DNA from: Nitzschia sp. DOCU1
Taxonomy: Eukaryota; Bacillariophyta; Bacillariophyceae; Bacillariales; Bacillariaceae
NCBI GenBank assembly: GCA_951394045.1
Contig: OX595985.1
Location: forward strand, 186,001-250,000
Length of the DNA stretch: 64,000 nucleotides
Direction: 5' to 3'
How positions within the stretch are numbered: the first letter of the stretch is position 1; every line of letters starts with the position of its first letter. This document shows, piece by piece, positions 47,530 to 58,000 of the stretch. A program made the translations under genes and the position numbers. The notes beneath the pieces are model-generated. The model did no database searches and had not been told where the DNA came from. It worked only from the letters and a program-made list of their open reading frames with translations.

Positions 47530-49674
47530 ATGATGAAGCGAAGACGTATCAACGACAGGCAATCCTTAGTCGAGAACGACGGCCCAGATCTGGAGCACAG
47601 CAAACATCAAAGCTCGGTCAATCAACCTGCTAGCTCGGCACCAGCGGGACAGAGTGAATGTATGGCGTCGGGAATAGCAGCAAGGGCGAAGAAGAGACAA
47701 AATGGTGGAGAGTCAATTCAAAGGACGCCATATGATATTCTTTGCGGAAGGGGAATCCCCATCCAGAACTATCACGGAAACATCCGACTTCACCGCATAC
47801 TGGATTCGTACCGAGACGAATATCTAGCAACGGATCGCCGAGATAAGTCAGCACTCATTCGACGTATCGTTGCCGAGATCAAAGAAGGCGGTGCTCGATT
47901 CTTAAAACGCAAGAGTACATTTCAAACGTCCACTGAAGATCCATGGGAGGAGATGGATGACAATTATGCCTACGAGAAGATTAGCCATGCGTTGCGCTGC
48001 CGGAGATACACGGAAAACGCAAAGTATGAAGAGCAGAAGGCCCCACCACTAGCTGGATCTGTAAGCTCCTACCAAACTGGCAAATCTGAAAGGCCTCTGA
48101 ATCAACAACAATCATTGCCTATCCACACGTCTTGTTCGCGGAGGGCGCTGCATCCGTCTAGTTTGGGACGTACCAATCCTGGTCTGAGGAGCCTGCTCGA
48201 CATGGAAACCCAGGCAAGCCTGACGATGCCACAGTCTCAAGGGGACTCGACCCCAGCCATTCGCCAGAACAGCCAACCTAATGCTTCATCTGGCGAAGTA
48301 CAACAAAGCGGGATCAGCCCCTTACTTGGCTATCACCATAACCATACTCAATCGCCAGAATTCCGCGCCCCTTATGTGTCCGAATTCAATAGGACTGCGG
48401 AAGGAAGGATCAACACCTTTTCTCTTGTCCACCCTTCTATCTCTTTGGCCTCCCTCGGCGCTAACCAAGCCCAAAGAAGTCTCACGCCGTCAACCGCCTC
48501 ATTTATGTTCCAGCATTCAACCACGGGAGGCGATTCGACAGGCGTGTACCCTCAACAAGGAATGAATGCATTATCATCGCCAGCATCTCAAACCCCCGAA
48601 GCCCCCCATTCCCTTCCTCCCGCTGCTGATCAACTTTTCCCCGGCGGCTCGTCCCAGAAGCAGCCGGATAGGAACACATCAGCCGTGGCGCCTTTCCCTC
48701 CGCTTCCGCTTCCACTGCGAGTCCTCCCTATGCAACAGCTTTCAACACCCGCCACACAGTCATCAGCCGACCATCGTCTGTTGGGACGGTTCCTTCAACA
48801 GAGAGGTCTCAATACAACGGAGGTGCTGCTGTCGCTTTTGCAACAGGAAGCTCCGTTTCTCAGGCAGAACCATCCTGCTGCTACCGTTGAAGCCCCCAGC
48901 CAGAAGCCTGATTCGCTTCCGTCCCTGGTATCGAACTCTGATCAGCTTTCACTGAGAGGCCATGTTGAGATACGACACCACCAGCAGGCTACAACCAACG
49001 AAGCATTACTGGAGTCCATACTGCGACAGGTTGTTGGTCATTCGCCTCAGCCGTCCCAAGAAGAGCAGCATCGTCAAATGCAGCAAAACGCTACAGAAGC
49101 ACTCCTGTCTTCGATCTCTGGAGGCCTCCTGGCTGGGAATCAGTCCAGTACAATATTTGCTGGCGGTGGCGATTCCGTCCTCGGCCTTGGTGCTCTCTCA
49201 CCAGCGACCACGTGTTCGACAATTAGTGGTGGGCGACAGGTCAAGTCCCAAGCGCAACTCTTGGGGGCGCAGCATCAAGCCCCAGCTGCTGCAAATCCTA
49301 TTGAAGCCTTGCTGAGTTTGTTGTTATGGCCCGCAGGCGGTCATGGCGTGCCCAACAGTTGCTCTGATGCCGCGGTGTCACCTGGAACTAACTTTGCAGC
49401 GGAGCAAGTGCGGGGCGAAGGGAATGTGCTGGATTTCGTAAACAATCTTAACGGGCCAAGCGGTATGTCAGGCGCCTCGGGACCAGCTGCTGAAGCGGCA
49501 TTGCTGGTGCAGCAGATCTTACTTCGAAGGGCAACGCGACCGGCAGAAACCGCGACGATGCTCTCGGCTGGTGGGCTTTCCTCGTCAATCAGAACACGAA
49601 ACCTAGTAAGTGATGCAGACCCCCCCAAAGATATCGGAAAGAGGGACAGCAATCTGCACAATTTTCCGAAGTAA
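47530..49674 (+). CDS. DUF6824-domain protein 1 (about 714 aa)
   Basis: The frame opens upstream with a TTG only; the first in-frame ATG is at 47530. The domain sits at about residues 66-165. It begins TPYDILCGRGIPIQNYHGN, continues IRLHRILDSYRDEYL, ALIRRIVAEIKEGGARFLKR and DPWEEMDDNYAYEKISHALRCRRY, a compact basic/aromatic module I recall as DUF6824, common in diatoms and often ending in a KVSHALRxxxY motif. It may bind DNA or protein; nothing is established here. The remaining 550 aa are low-complexity Gln/Ser/Pro-rich with repeated LL-blocks (EALLSLLL, EALLSSIS), typical of a disordered activation region. The gene lies 683 bp upstream of a paralog on the same strand. Confidence 0.82.
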   Translation: MMKRRRINDRQSLVENDGPDLEHSKHQSSVNQPASSAPAGQSECMASGIAARAKKRQNGGESIQRTPYDILCGRGIPIQNYHGNIRLHRILDSYRDEYLATDRRDKSALIRRIVAEIKEGGARFLKRKSTFQTSTEDPWEEMDDNYAYEKISHALRCRRYTENAKYEEQKAPPLAGSVSSYQTGKSERPLNQQQSLPIHTSCSRRALHPSSLGRTNPGLRSLLDMETQASLTMPQSQGDSTPAIRQNSQPNASSGEVQQSGISPLLGYHHNHTQSPEFRAPYVSEFNRTAEGRINTFSLVHPSISLASLGANQAQRSLTPSTASFMFQHSTTGGDSTGVYPQQGMNALSSPASQTPEAPHSLPPAADQLFPGGSSQKQPDRNTSAVAPFPPLPLPLRVLPMQQLSTPATQSSADHRLLGRFLQQRGLNTTEVLLSLLQQEAPFLRQNHPAATVEAPSQKPDSLPSLVSNSDQLSLRGHVEIRHHQQATTNEALLESILRQVVGHSPQPSQEEQHRQMQQNATEALLSSISGGLLAGNQSSTIFAGGGDSVLGLGALSPATTCSTISGGRQVKSQAQLLGAQHQAPAAANPIEALLSLLLWPAGGHGVPNSCSDAAVSPGTNFAAEQVRGEGNVLDFVNNLNGPSGMSGASGPAAEAALLVQQILLRRATRPAETATMLSAGGLSSSIRTRNLVSDADPPKDIGKRDSNLHNFPK

Positions 49675-50356
49675 CATTACTAGTTCATTCCATCAAAGGC
49701 CTGGTTGCGATCACTTCGAATCCAGTGCGGTTCGGGATCCCTACCCAAAAACCAAACATTCTCTCTCGTGCAGTATCGATACGGATTGCCATCCGAAGAC
49801 GATCCTTGCTTCCAATAGTCGTCGCAGAGTTTGCGGGGCATGCAATCGTGGCGCGGTAAGAGAATATCGTTCATTAACAGTCGCATTGGACCAATCAGAA
49901 GAGGGCACCATATGGAACTCGAATTCGAATGGGAGGCGTGTGATCGTCAACCATTTAGTGCTCTCTACTGATGCGTTTTGTCTCTACTGCTGTGACATCG
50001 ACGTGTTACTTTGCAAGTAATTGTATGTAGAATAGACAAAACAGGCAGGCTCGACGCGAACTCCCTACCCCTCCTCCTTCATTTCATAATTAAATAAATA
50101 GCGCGTTTGGATATGGGCGAGAGAACACCGACGTTTTGGTTCGGTACCTTCTGTTAATTTGCTTGGCGACGATGCAAGAAGTACGTAAAGAAACCTACGT
50201 AAAATTCGACATTCTGTTACGTGCAGGCAAGCGCTACCAGGTACGACACCGGTAGGCGCATTACATAGGTCCTAAACAATCGATCCTGTTCAAAAAGCAA
50301 TGTTACGCAGGCGGTTAACAGCATACAATCAATAACGATCGTAGAGACATATCACG
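49675..50356. other. Spacer between two DUF6824 genes
   Basis: About 680 bp; the promoter of the second DUF6824 gene is presumably here. No coding evidence. Confidence 0.4.
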
Positions 50357-51799
50357 ATGGCAAGGTCAACAACTTCGAGCGCAAGCAATAACTCAAACTC
50401 AGGGGAGTCTAGCAACTCTGACGTCTCTAGCGAAGACATTAGAAGAGGAAGAGGTGATAGAGGTTCATCCTCGCACGATAAGGCACCAGCAGTGGCTAAG
50501 ATGCCCGCGAAGAAGGCCGCGAAAAGCGGCGGGGCGGCAATGATCACGTCGTCGTCGTCTCAGGAGCCCTCGGGGTCCTCTCGTAACACAGACGGCAGGG
50601 ATAGAGCAAACTCACCCGTGTCATACCCAGTCACTCGACGGCCGACCGACATTTTGTGCGGCAGGGGGATTCCTATACAGACGTACCCCGGTAATATCCG
50701 TCTGCACGAAATAGTCAACGAGTTTCGTAAAAAATACCAGGAGACCCCACGTCAGAGGAAGCCCCTGGTCATCAAGGAGATCGTTCAGAAGGCAAAAGAT
50801 GGCGGGGGTCGCTTCCTGAGGCGATTGGACCCGGAGAAGGAAGGAGACTTTTGGGAGGAAGTTGATGATGATTTCGCCTATCAAAAAGTAAGCCACGCTC
50901 TCCGTAATCAGAAATATCGGAGCGAGCGTAAAGAGAAGGAACTAGATGAGCAGCTACGACTAAGGGAAAAGCATGGAATTGGTCCAGATCATGCCTTTCT
51001 TGGTGCCGATACTTTATCACAGGGCCCACAAGCTCTAGGCGTGGGTGCAGCCACTCAGCAACCTCCGCAACAACTGGCACCCATTGCTCAACAAGGATCG
51101 ATTCCAGCGGCAAACGCCATGCATCTGCTTCAGGCTCTTTTGGGTCAGTCGAATAACATGGCGGCACCACAACCTACTGCACCAGCCCCACCGCCACAAA
51201 ATCCGCTCCTCGGTTTACTGAGCGGGGGTCCTGGGGGCAATAACACCGTCCAGCAGCAGTTGTTAGCAGCCCTTTTGCTAGGTCCAGGGGGCGGGAATTA
51301 CAATACTACCCAATCACAGCCGCCACCGCCGCCTCCACAGACTGCTTCTACGTGGCCTCCCGAGTTTCAACAACAGCCACCGCCGCCGCAAGCGTTGCCC
51401 CCAACTCCAAATCAAACCCAAAACCAAGTCCTTGCAAAATTATTGTTGGCACAACTAACGGGTAACAACGCGCCAGGGCCTGCACCGCCGCCCACGGCAT
51501 TTCCTGCTTTTCCTCAAGCTCAAGGTCAGGTGCCTCATCCGAGGTCTGACCCCATTCAGCAGGCGCTCTCTAATATACTTTCCGGGTTTTTGCCTCAGCA
51601 GTTGCAACAGCAACAGCAGTCACTTTTAAATGCATCCAGCAATAGTTCCGCAGCCGCCCCCCATGGTCAACAGCAGCAGCAACAACAACAAAATGGGGCA
51701 AATCCGATGGCTGCTCTGCTACAGCAGATGCTAGGGAACAGTAACGGATCAACGCATCAATCTCCTCCCAACAACGGCAATGGCTTTGGAAACGTGTAA
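50357..51799 (+). CDS. DUF6824-domain protein 2 (480 aa)
   Basis: ATG at 50357. A Ser/Asp/Lys-rich leader precedes the domain at about residues 94-190. It opens RRPTDILCGRGIPIQTYPGN and continues IRLHEIVNEFRKKYQ, LVIKEIVQKAKDGGGRFLRR and DFWEEVDDDFAYQKVSHALRNQKYR. It aligns over its whole length with the domain in the gene at 47530, which lies immediately upstream on the same strand; the two are tandem paralogs. The C-terminal 270 aa are Pro/Gln-rich with poly-Q near 440 and repeated LLALLLG blocks, likely disordered. No membrane or targeting segment. A nuclear regulatory role is plausible but unproven. Confidence 0.85.
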   Translation: MARSTTSSASNNSNSGESSNSDVSSEDIRRGRGDRGSSSHDKAPAVAKMPAKKAAKSGGAAMITSSSSQEPSGSSRNTDGRDRANSPVSYPVTRRPTDILCGRGIPIQTYPGNIRLHEIVNEFRKKYQETPRQRKPLVIKEIVQKAKDGGGRFLRRLDPEKEGDFWEEVDDDFAYQKVSHALRNQKYRSERKEKELDEQLRLREKHGIGPDHAFLGADTLSQGPQALGVGAATQQPPQQLAPIAQQGSIPAANAMHLLQALLGQSNNMAAPQPTAPAPPPQNPLLGLLSGGPGGNNTVQQQLLAALLLGPGGGNYNTTQSQPPPPPPQTASTWPPEFQQQPPPPQALPPTPNQTQNQVLAKLLLAQLTGNNAPGPAPPPTAFPAFPQAQGQVPHPRSDPIQQALSNILSGFLPQQLQQQQQSLLNASSNSSAAAPHGQQQQQQQQNGANPMAALLQQMLGNSNGSTHQSPPNNGNGFGNV

Positions 51800-52856
51800 C
51801 TAGCGTCGCAGCATGTAATCCGAAGTGTCCTGGGGTAATAGTTAGTATCTATTCTTTATTGTCTTTGCTACCGGTAGTCAAACTCGTGATATTATTTCAA
51901 TGCATGTTCAATCTTGATAGTGGTCCTCGTGCTAGATTCTCTCCCCCGTTGTTGTATCGTGTAGCAGGAGCGTTCGTGTCCTTTTGCCAAAAGCTTCCCA
52001 TATTATATCGATGTGAGCCAAATGATAACGCGAAGGATGGCGTGCTGACTGACCTGGCGACGGCAACCAAAATCTCACTCAACTATTTTCTGCTCGTTTA
52101 CCCAATCCTGATGAGCGCCTTCAGCCATTTTCTGTAGCAACTTCAATCAATTTCGCGCGGGATTCCTCGTAGACATTACGTAGATTCATTACGAGATCCT
52201 CGTTTCCTGCCACGTCCATGTCAAGCGAAGGAGTAAAGTGCCCTTGCGTACGCACACACTTCTTGCTATCGTATCGCGACTGGAAGGACATTGCCTGCTG
52301 TCCTTATGTGAGCCTATTAATATGTGTCATACCTATGTCTCTTCCACTGCGAAAGAAAAACGTGGTTTCCCGCCCAAAAATAAAGCTTGTCTGGCGCGAA
52401 GTTCTCATAGATTCAGTCCGACGCGCGCCAGCTGGACATCATATTATGATTACATAGGCACTTCAATGGGTCTTTAGCTCTTGCGAAGAAGGCATACTAT
52501 TAATTTCGAAACGAAACACATGCATCCGCAGCCGGAGGCGCTGAAGGAAAATTCCTTTCGCGTTTGTCAACGGTCCGATTTTCGAATGGGAGAAAGCAGA
52601 GCAGCTGCATCCGTCAATGGGGCCAAAGCGATTTAGAAAGAGAAATCAATCCGTCTTTGGCTTCCTTGCTTTAATTATAACCTTGCAGACGGAGTGCTGC
52701 TCTCAATCATCATTCAGCGTGGTTCACTCTGCTGTTTCTACCCCTCAAGCGAAAGCTCTGTTTGGATTACTTCCCGGGTACCTTTGCTCTTTCTGCGTCT
52801 GCGTCAGGTAGACAAGAACGATCCTCTTTTGCGATCCGCTCCGCTTCTCTCCCGCT
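51800..52856. other. Spacer
   Basis: About 1.05 kb without a supportable gene. A 64-codon ATG frame at 52617-52811 has a signal-peptide-like hydrophobic stretch (GFLALIITLQTECCS) but no other support; it lies 45 bp before the next gene. Confidence 0.4.
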
Positions 52857-54209
52857 ATGGCGCAAAATAATAACAACATCACAGCGGCGAATGCCGACTC
52901 GTTATTAGAAGCTCGACCCACTCAGCGGCTGGGCAATCAGAAGATCGAAGCAGACGGCGATACCTGGCAAGAGACGCTAGCCGTATGCGAGGCTCCACCC
53001 CCCACTGCGAATAACAAAAAGAAGAAGAGCAATGAGGCTGCGAGCGGCAACATTACTGGCAAACTCATCATTCGCAGCTACTTCCAGAACACCCGCAGTG
53101 GTAAACGCGTATGGGATGAGCCCCCAAGTGGAGCCTCGCATATACTTCCAGCGTCAGAAGAAATGCGACGCATGGCAGAATTACAATTAGCAGAATTGCA
53201 AATCGTCACGGCGCCTGAAACGCCAACCACAAGCGGTGGCGGCGCCGCAGCTACGTCTACTGAAAAGAAGAAACGACGAGGACTTTTTGGCTTTGGAAGC
53301 CGCAAAGACAAGCAAGATCCGGCGCCCAAGACCCCAAACAGCAACACTAAGATACGATACAAACCTGGATCGTCGTTATTGGCAAACAATGCGAGTACCG
53401 GACACATAGCAGGCGACAATGACGCTCAGTTACAAGAGGCAATTGCTAGGTCGTTAGCCGAGAGTCAGGGGATTCCGTATCAACCAGGATCCACAGGAAT
53501 TGCCGGGACCTCATCATTTCCTGACGACGAAGAATTAGCCATGGCCAAAGCGTTGAGTTTGTCGGCAGCTCACGAGATGGGGGAAACGGAGGAACAGCTT
53601 TTGGCTCGAGTGTTGGAAGAATCGAAAATAGAAGATGCAATTAAGCGAGGAACCTATCAGGCGGCTATGTCAGAACCAGAAGAAAATGATTTATTGGGGA
53701 TGCATAGTGTGTCAAGTACGACTCCGGCTGTGGGATACTACGAGGACGATCGGAAAATGCCAGCCACCGCAACCCTCAAATCAGCGCCAATACCGACTGC
53801 TTCTACGAGTACCAACTATCCAGCAGCAGTATCCTTTCAGCCAACGTCTCCGATCCCCCTATATGCTTCTGCTACTGCCATGGCTCCAACCACCTCCCCC
53901 ATGCGATCACCAATGTTACCGTATCCACTACAAACGAATATTGCAGCCGTGGCGCCTTCCCCAACATCTCCTAAATCCCCAGTGTCCCCTCTATTTGATC
54001 CTTATTCCAAAGATGCTCCATCCGCAGCCAGCCGTGTAATAAGAGAAGAAGAAGCGGATGATCGCTTTTTTGATCCAGGAACGAAAGAAGCATCGTCGTC
54101 GTTGCAAAAAATGGACCCCAATCGGCAGTCATCGGCATCTGCTCGTCTGAGTTTTGGCAGACGATCGACGACCAACAAGAAGATCCAAGACAAGGCGGGT
54201 TTAGTATAG
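52857..54209 (+). CDS. WW-like and ubiquitin-interacting-motif protein (450 aa)
   Basis: ATG at 52857, single exon. A WW-type half-domain is visible at about residues 73-88 (SYFQNTRSGKRVWDEPP, with the conserved Trp and Pro), preceded by a Lys-rich linker. Three UIM-like helices follow: NDAQLQEAIARSLAESQG (about 188-205), DDEELAMAKALSLSAAHE (about 223-240) and EEQLLARVLEESKIEDA (about 244-262). The first two fit the E-x-x-x-A-x-x-x-S UIM pattern. The C-terminal 170 aa are Ser/Pro/Thr-rich and probably disordered. A cytosolic adaptor that recognises both Pro motifs and ubiquitin, as in endocytic sorting, is the inferred role. Confidence 0.82.
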   Translation: MAQNNNNITAANADSLLEARPTQRLGNQKIEADGDTWQETLAVCEAPPPTANNKKKKSNEAASGNITGKLIIRSYFQNTRSGKRVWDEPPSGASHILPASEEMRRMAELQLAELQIVTAPETPTTSGGGAAATSTEKKKRRGLFGFGSRKDKQDPAPKTPNSNTKIRYKPGSSLLANNASTGHIAGDNDAQLQEAIARSLAESQGIPYQPGSTGIAGTSSFPDDEELAMAKALSLSAAHEMGETEEQLLARVLEESKIEDAIKRGTYQAAMSEPEENDLLGMHSVSSTTPAVGYYEDDRKMPATATLKSAPIPTASTSTNYPAAVSFQPTSPIPLYASATAMAPTTSPMRSPMLPYPLQTNIAAVAPSPTSPKSPVSPLFDPYSKDAPSAASRVIREEEADDRFFDPGTKEASSSLQKMDPNRQSSASARLSFGRRSTTNKKIQDKAGLV

Positions 54210-55062
54210 TGGCGCTAAAAAGTACCCTAGCACTAGAGTGGCGGAACCATGAGTATAAATAATGTTGAGCGCGCTTTTTAGAGGAGTGAGAGAGGGGGAG
54301 ACATTAGTTGCCGTTCTCTGAATAACCCTCCGCAATCTTACTCAATATGGCTGCGGGGGCTAGTAGAGGAACCATCCTAACCTTTGCGACAAAACATTCA
54401 ACTAGCTAACTAGCTAGAATTATGATATGATTTTGCAAACTTTCGATTGGTGTCTAGTATTGCAGTTATTCTCAACAAATCTACGGTAGGACGGTAGTGC
54501 GTTTGATCTGCTTTTGCTCGTAGTAGCTACCACCCGGAAGCAAGAGCTGTAGCGTTTGATTCATTTGACTCGTCGGCGTAGGCAGAGGCCCAACGAAACC
54601 GTGTTGGTGCGCGTCGACAGCCCCTCCAAACTCGATCACCGAAAAGGCTTAGGTTCGAGTAAAGAAAATAGGTCTTTATTTACTTAATAGTTTATATTCC
54701 ACCGCATCATGACAAATGACTTTCCACGTGGGGCAACATAATTCAAGTTGAACAGAACAGGCCCTTCGGCCCAAAGTTGTCCAAGTTCCACAAAATGGGC
54801 ATCGCAATGTCGGAGGCAATTGCCGCTCCTTTCAAAGTGCCGAAGGAATGCAGGGAAGTCAAGCAACGCAGCGTTTCTGCACCGCTCATCATCATACCTT
54901 GCCCTTTTATGCCTTCGCCTCTCAGTGGCATGAGTGCAATTTGCGTCCTTTCACCCATGAAACCCACGGTCTCTTTCCTGGTCCGCGGAGAGGACTTTGA
55001 CTCAGCTCATTGTTGGACAACAAAGTGCAACTGCACCATATCTTGCATCTGAAGATACCACG
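54210..55062. other. Spacer, presumed promoter of the cyclase-PDE gene
   Basis: About 850 bp with no coding evidence. The open frames seen here start from TTG and have no family resemblance. Confidence 0.4.
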
Positions 55063-58000
55063 ATGCGAAGAAACAGCAAGGGTCGGCCCCCATCGTCGGG
55101 CGATGAGTACATGATCGACGACGTCATGTCCGACGACGAAGACCTGATAATGGGCGACGAAGAGGACGAAGAGGACGACGACGACGATGAAATCTTGTCC
55201 GTGGCGTCCTCCGTACCTACCACGGAAGCGTCTGCCACCGATGCGCGATCGTCGGCATCCGCACGAGCGCAAAAGGCAGAGGCGCAAAGGATCTTCTCTG
55301 CCAAGCTAATGGTCATCGGCATATTCGTGATTGTGACTGTTGCGGTGTCGATATCGATTTATGGATTTGCGAATCAGCAGGCAAATGAAAGCTTTGACAA
55401 TGAGGTGAGGAGGACGCGAGTGGAACAACTTGGCCGTGGTCGGCCTAAAGCATAAGCATGCTGACTCACGCTATCACTGCTTTTTCCTTGGACAGGTTGA
55501 AAGTTATTCGTCACAGCTCTTTGAGGTTTCAACCCTTCGAATAGAAGATCTTCTGCAGCAATTGGGTAGCCTGGGGGTATCCTTTTCCGCCCTGGCCTTG
55601 GATTCTGGATCGAAATGGCCCTTTGTGACTATTTCTAACTTTCAGGCACAAGCAATGCACTTCTTTGAACAGCAGCCTTCCAGTACCAAAAATCTTCACC
55701 TGTCAGTTCTAGTCAGTCAAGCCGAAAGAGCGCAGTGGGAAGCATATTCTGTCGAGGCTAGCCCAATGTGGCTTGCAGAATCTTACATGCAGATGGGGAT
55801 GCGTCTTCCCGTCGCCGGCACTGTCGTCGGTTTGTTGCCTCAAGTGACTCCTTATATCTATCAAATTGAACCGGAGAACGCAACCAAGGTAGAAGCTCCC
55901 ACGGGTGATGGCATCGGCTACTACGCTCCCAATTGGATGCTTTCGGTTACCCAACCTGCCGCTCGCCAGCTCGTTAACTACAACACCTTGAACGATACTA
56001 CCTACATGGAGATTGACAGCTACCTGTCCGAAGCCTCTGAGAACCAGAGTGCTCCTGTCGTTTCCACTGGGCCTATGGATGTCTTCGACGAAATCTTACT
56101 TGCGGGTGACGAAGACGACCAGCTCGAAGAACCCCCGGCTAGCCCAGAGACGACTTGGCCTCAGAGTATCATTGCTACGGCCCTGTTTGATAGTTTTGAT
56201 GAAGAGTCCCGAACTCGCGTGGCAACCTTGTCCTCCCAAGTCTTCTGGCATGCTTTATTTGAAGGCATTCTATCTGATGAATCCTTAAAAGGCCCTCTCA
56301 TCTTGGCCTTGGAAGATTCATGCGGGCGCTCATTCATGTACGAGATTACCGAATCTGGCGTAGTCTACAAGGGATCAGCATCCAAGCCGGACCTTCCCTC
56401 GGGGCAGATCGTGTTTTCAAACACCTACGAAGACCTTCCGTTAACAGCGTGCAACTTAACTCTCCATGTGTCCCCGTCCGTCGAGTTTAGCGAGGCTTCT
56501 TCCACCAACCAGCCCGCCATCTACACGGTTGCCGTCCTTGGAATCTTTGGAATCATGGGATTTTTCTTTTGCTTATACGATCGGCTGACGGGCAAGTCCT
56601 ACAGTGAGGCCATTTCCAAAGTGGAACGCAGCAAAAGTATTGTGGAAGCTTTCTTTCCACAAAATGTTCGAGATCGTCTTTTGAATGACAAGTCGACTCG
56701 AAGCGAAGCTGCCAGCAAAAGTGGAAACAGCAGCCGTGCTGACGACGACGATTTAGACGACTTTTTGCAAAAGAGTCGGCATGGGTTAAACGGCAAACCC
56801 ATTGCCGACCTCCACCCAAGTGTGACAGTTTTGTTTGCAGACATTGCTTCTTTTACGGTACGTGTCGATCCGGTTTGTGTTGATTCAGTCGCGATTAAAC
56901 TTCGCCACAGCTCGCTCATTTCATCTTCCATTTTGCCTAATCATAGGCATGGGCCAGTGTTCGCGAACCTTCTCAGGTGTTTCTGCTTTTGGAAACGCTC
57001 TACCACTCATTTGACAGGCTCTGTCGTCGTTACAAGATCTTCAAAGTCGAAACTATTGGAGACTGCTACGTTGCCGTCTCGGGTCTTCCTGAGTTTTGCG
57101 ATGAACACGCGGTTAACATGGCCCGCTTTGCACAGGAAATTATGGTACAAATGCACAAGATTGTTAAGCAGCTTGAGATCACGCTTGGACCAGAAACTGC
57201 AGGTATGTTCACAGCGCTTCTTCCAATGAATGGTTTATTTGCGCGGCTCTCATTCTTGCACCTTCAGAACTTGCGTTACGGATTGGAATCCATTCCGGAC
57301 CCGTCACGGCTGGGGTGCTCCGTGGAGAAAAGAGTCGATTCCAATTATTTGGGGATACTGTTAATACGGCGTCTCGTATGGAATCGACGGGAGCGCGAAA
57401 CCGTATTCAAGTCTCAAGTGATACGGCAGCGCAATTGGAAAAGTGGGGTAAACCGTCGTGGCTCGTTCCGCGGGACGATTTGGTTCCCGTCAAGGGCAAA
57501 GGAGACATGAAAACGTATTGGCTCTACGTGGACGACTGTAATTACAGCGGTTCGGAGCAGTTCACGGTTTCTACCCCTCAAACACCCGCCGAATCCAAAC
57601 GAAAGGCTCGAAGAAGTGTCGTGATGGGCAAGAATCAGGTTACCGATTTGGACCTCAGCCAGCGCAGCGCCAGCGGCAACAGCGAGTCGGGATCTGCCGC
57701 CTCTCCTTCTGTAGCGTCCCCTGAAGAAAAGAAGGAACGTCTAGTCAATTGGAGTGCGGATCTACTGTTGGGTCTGCTTAAGCGAATTGTGGCCATGCGT
57801 GAGTCCGAAGAGACTTTGAACGAGTTGAAAGAGTTCCAATCAATTGTTAAGGGTCTGGACGACAGAGGAAGCCTCTCCACAAGGGCATCATTCAATATTG
57901 ACGGCATGTCTAAAGGAGTAATCCGGGAGCCTACAATCAAAATTGAGCCTGACAAGACGGTCTTGGATGAAGTGGCGGAGATTATCAGCCTCCCTCGCAA

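Noticed and set aside
52617..52811. 64-aa ORF with a signal-peptide-like stretch just before the WW/UIM gene
   Set aside because: No supporting motif; more likely a chance frame or an upstream ORF in the leader.
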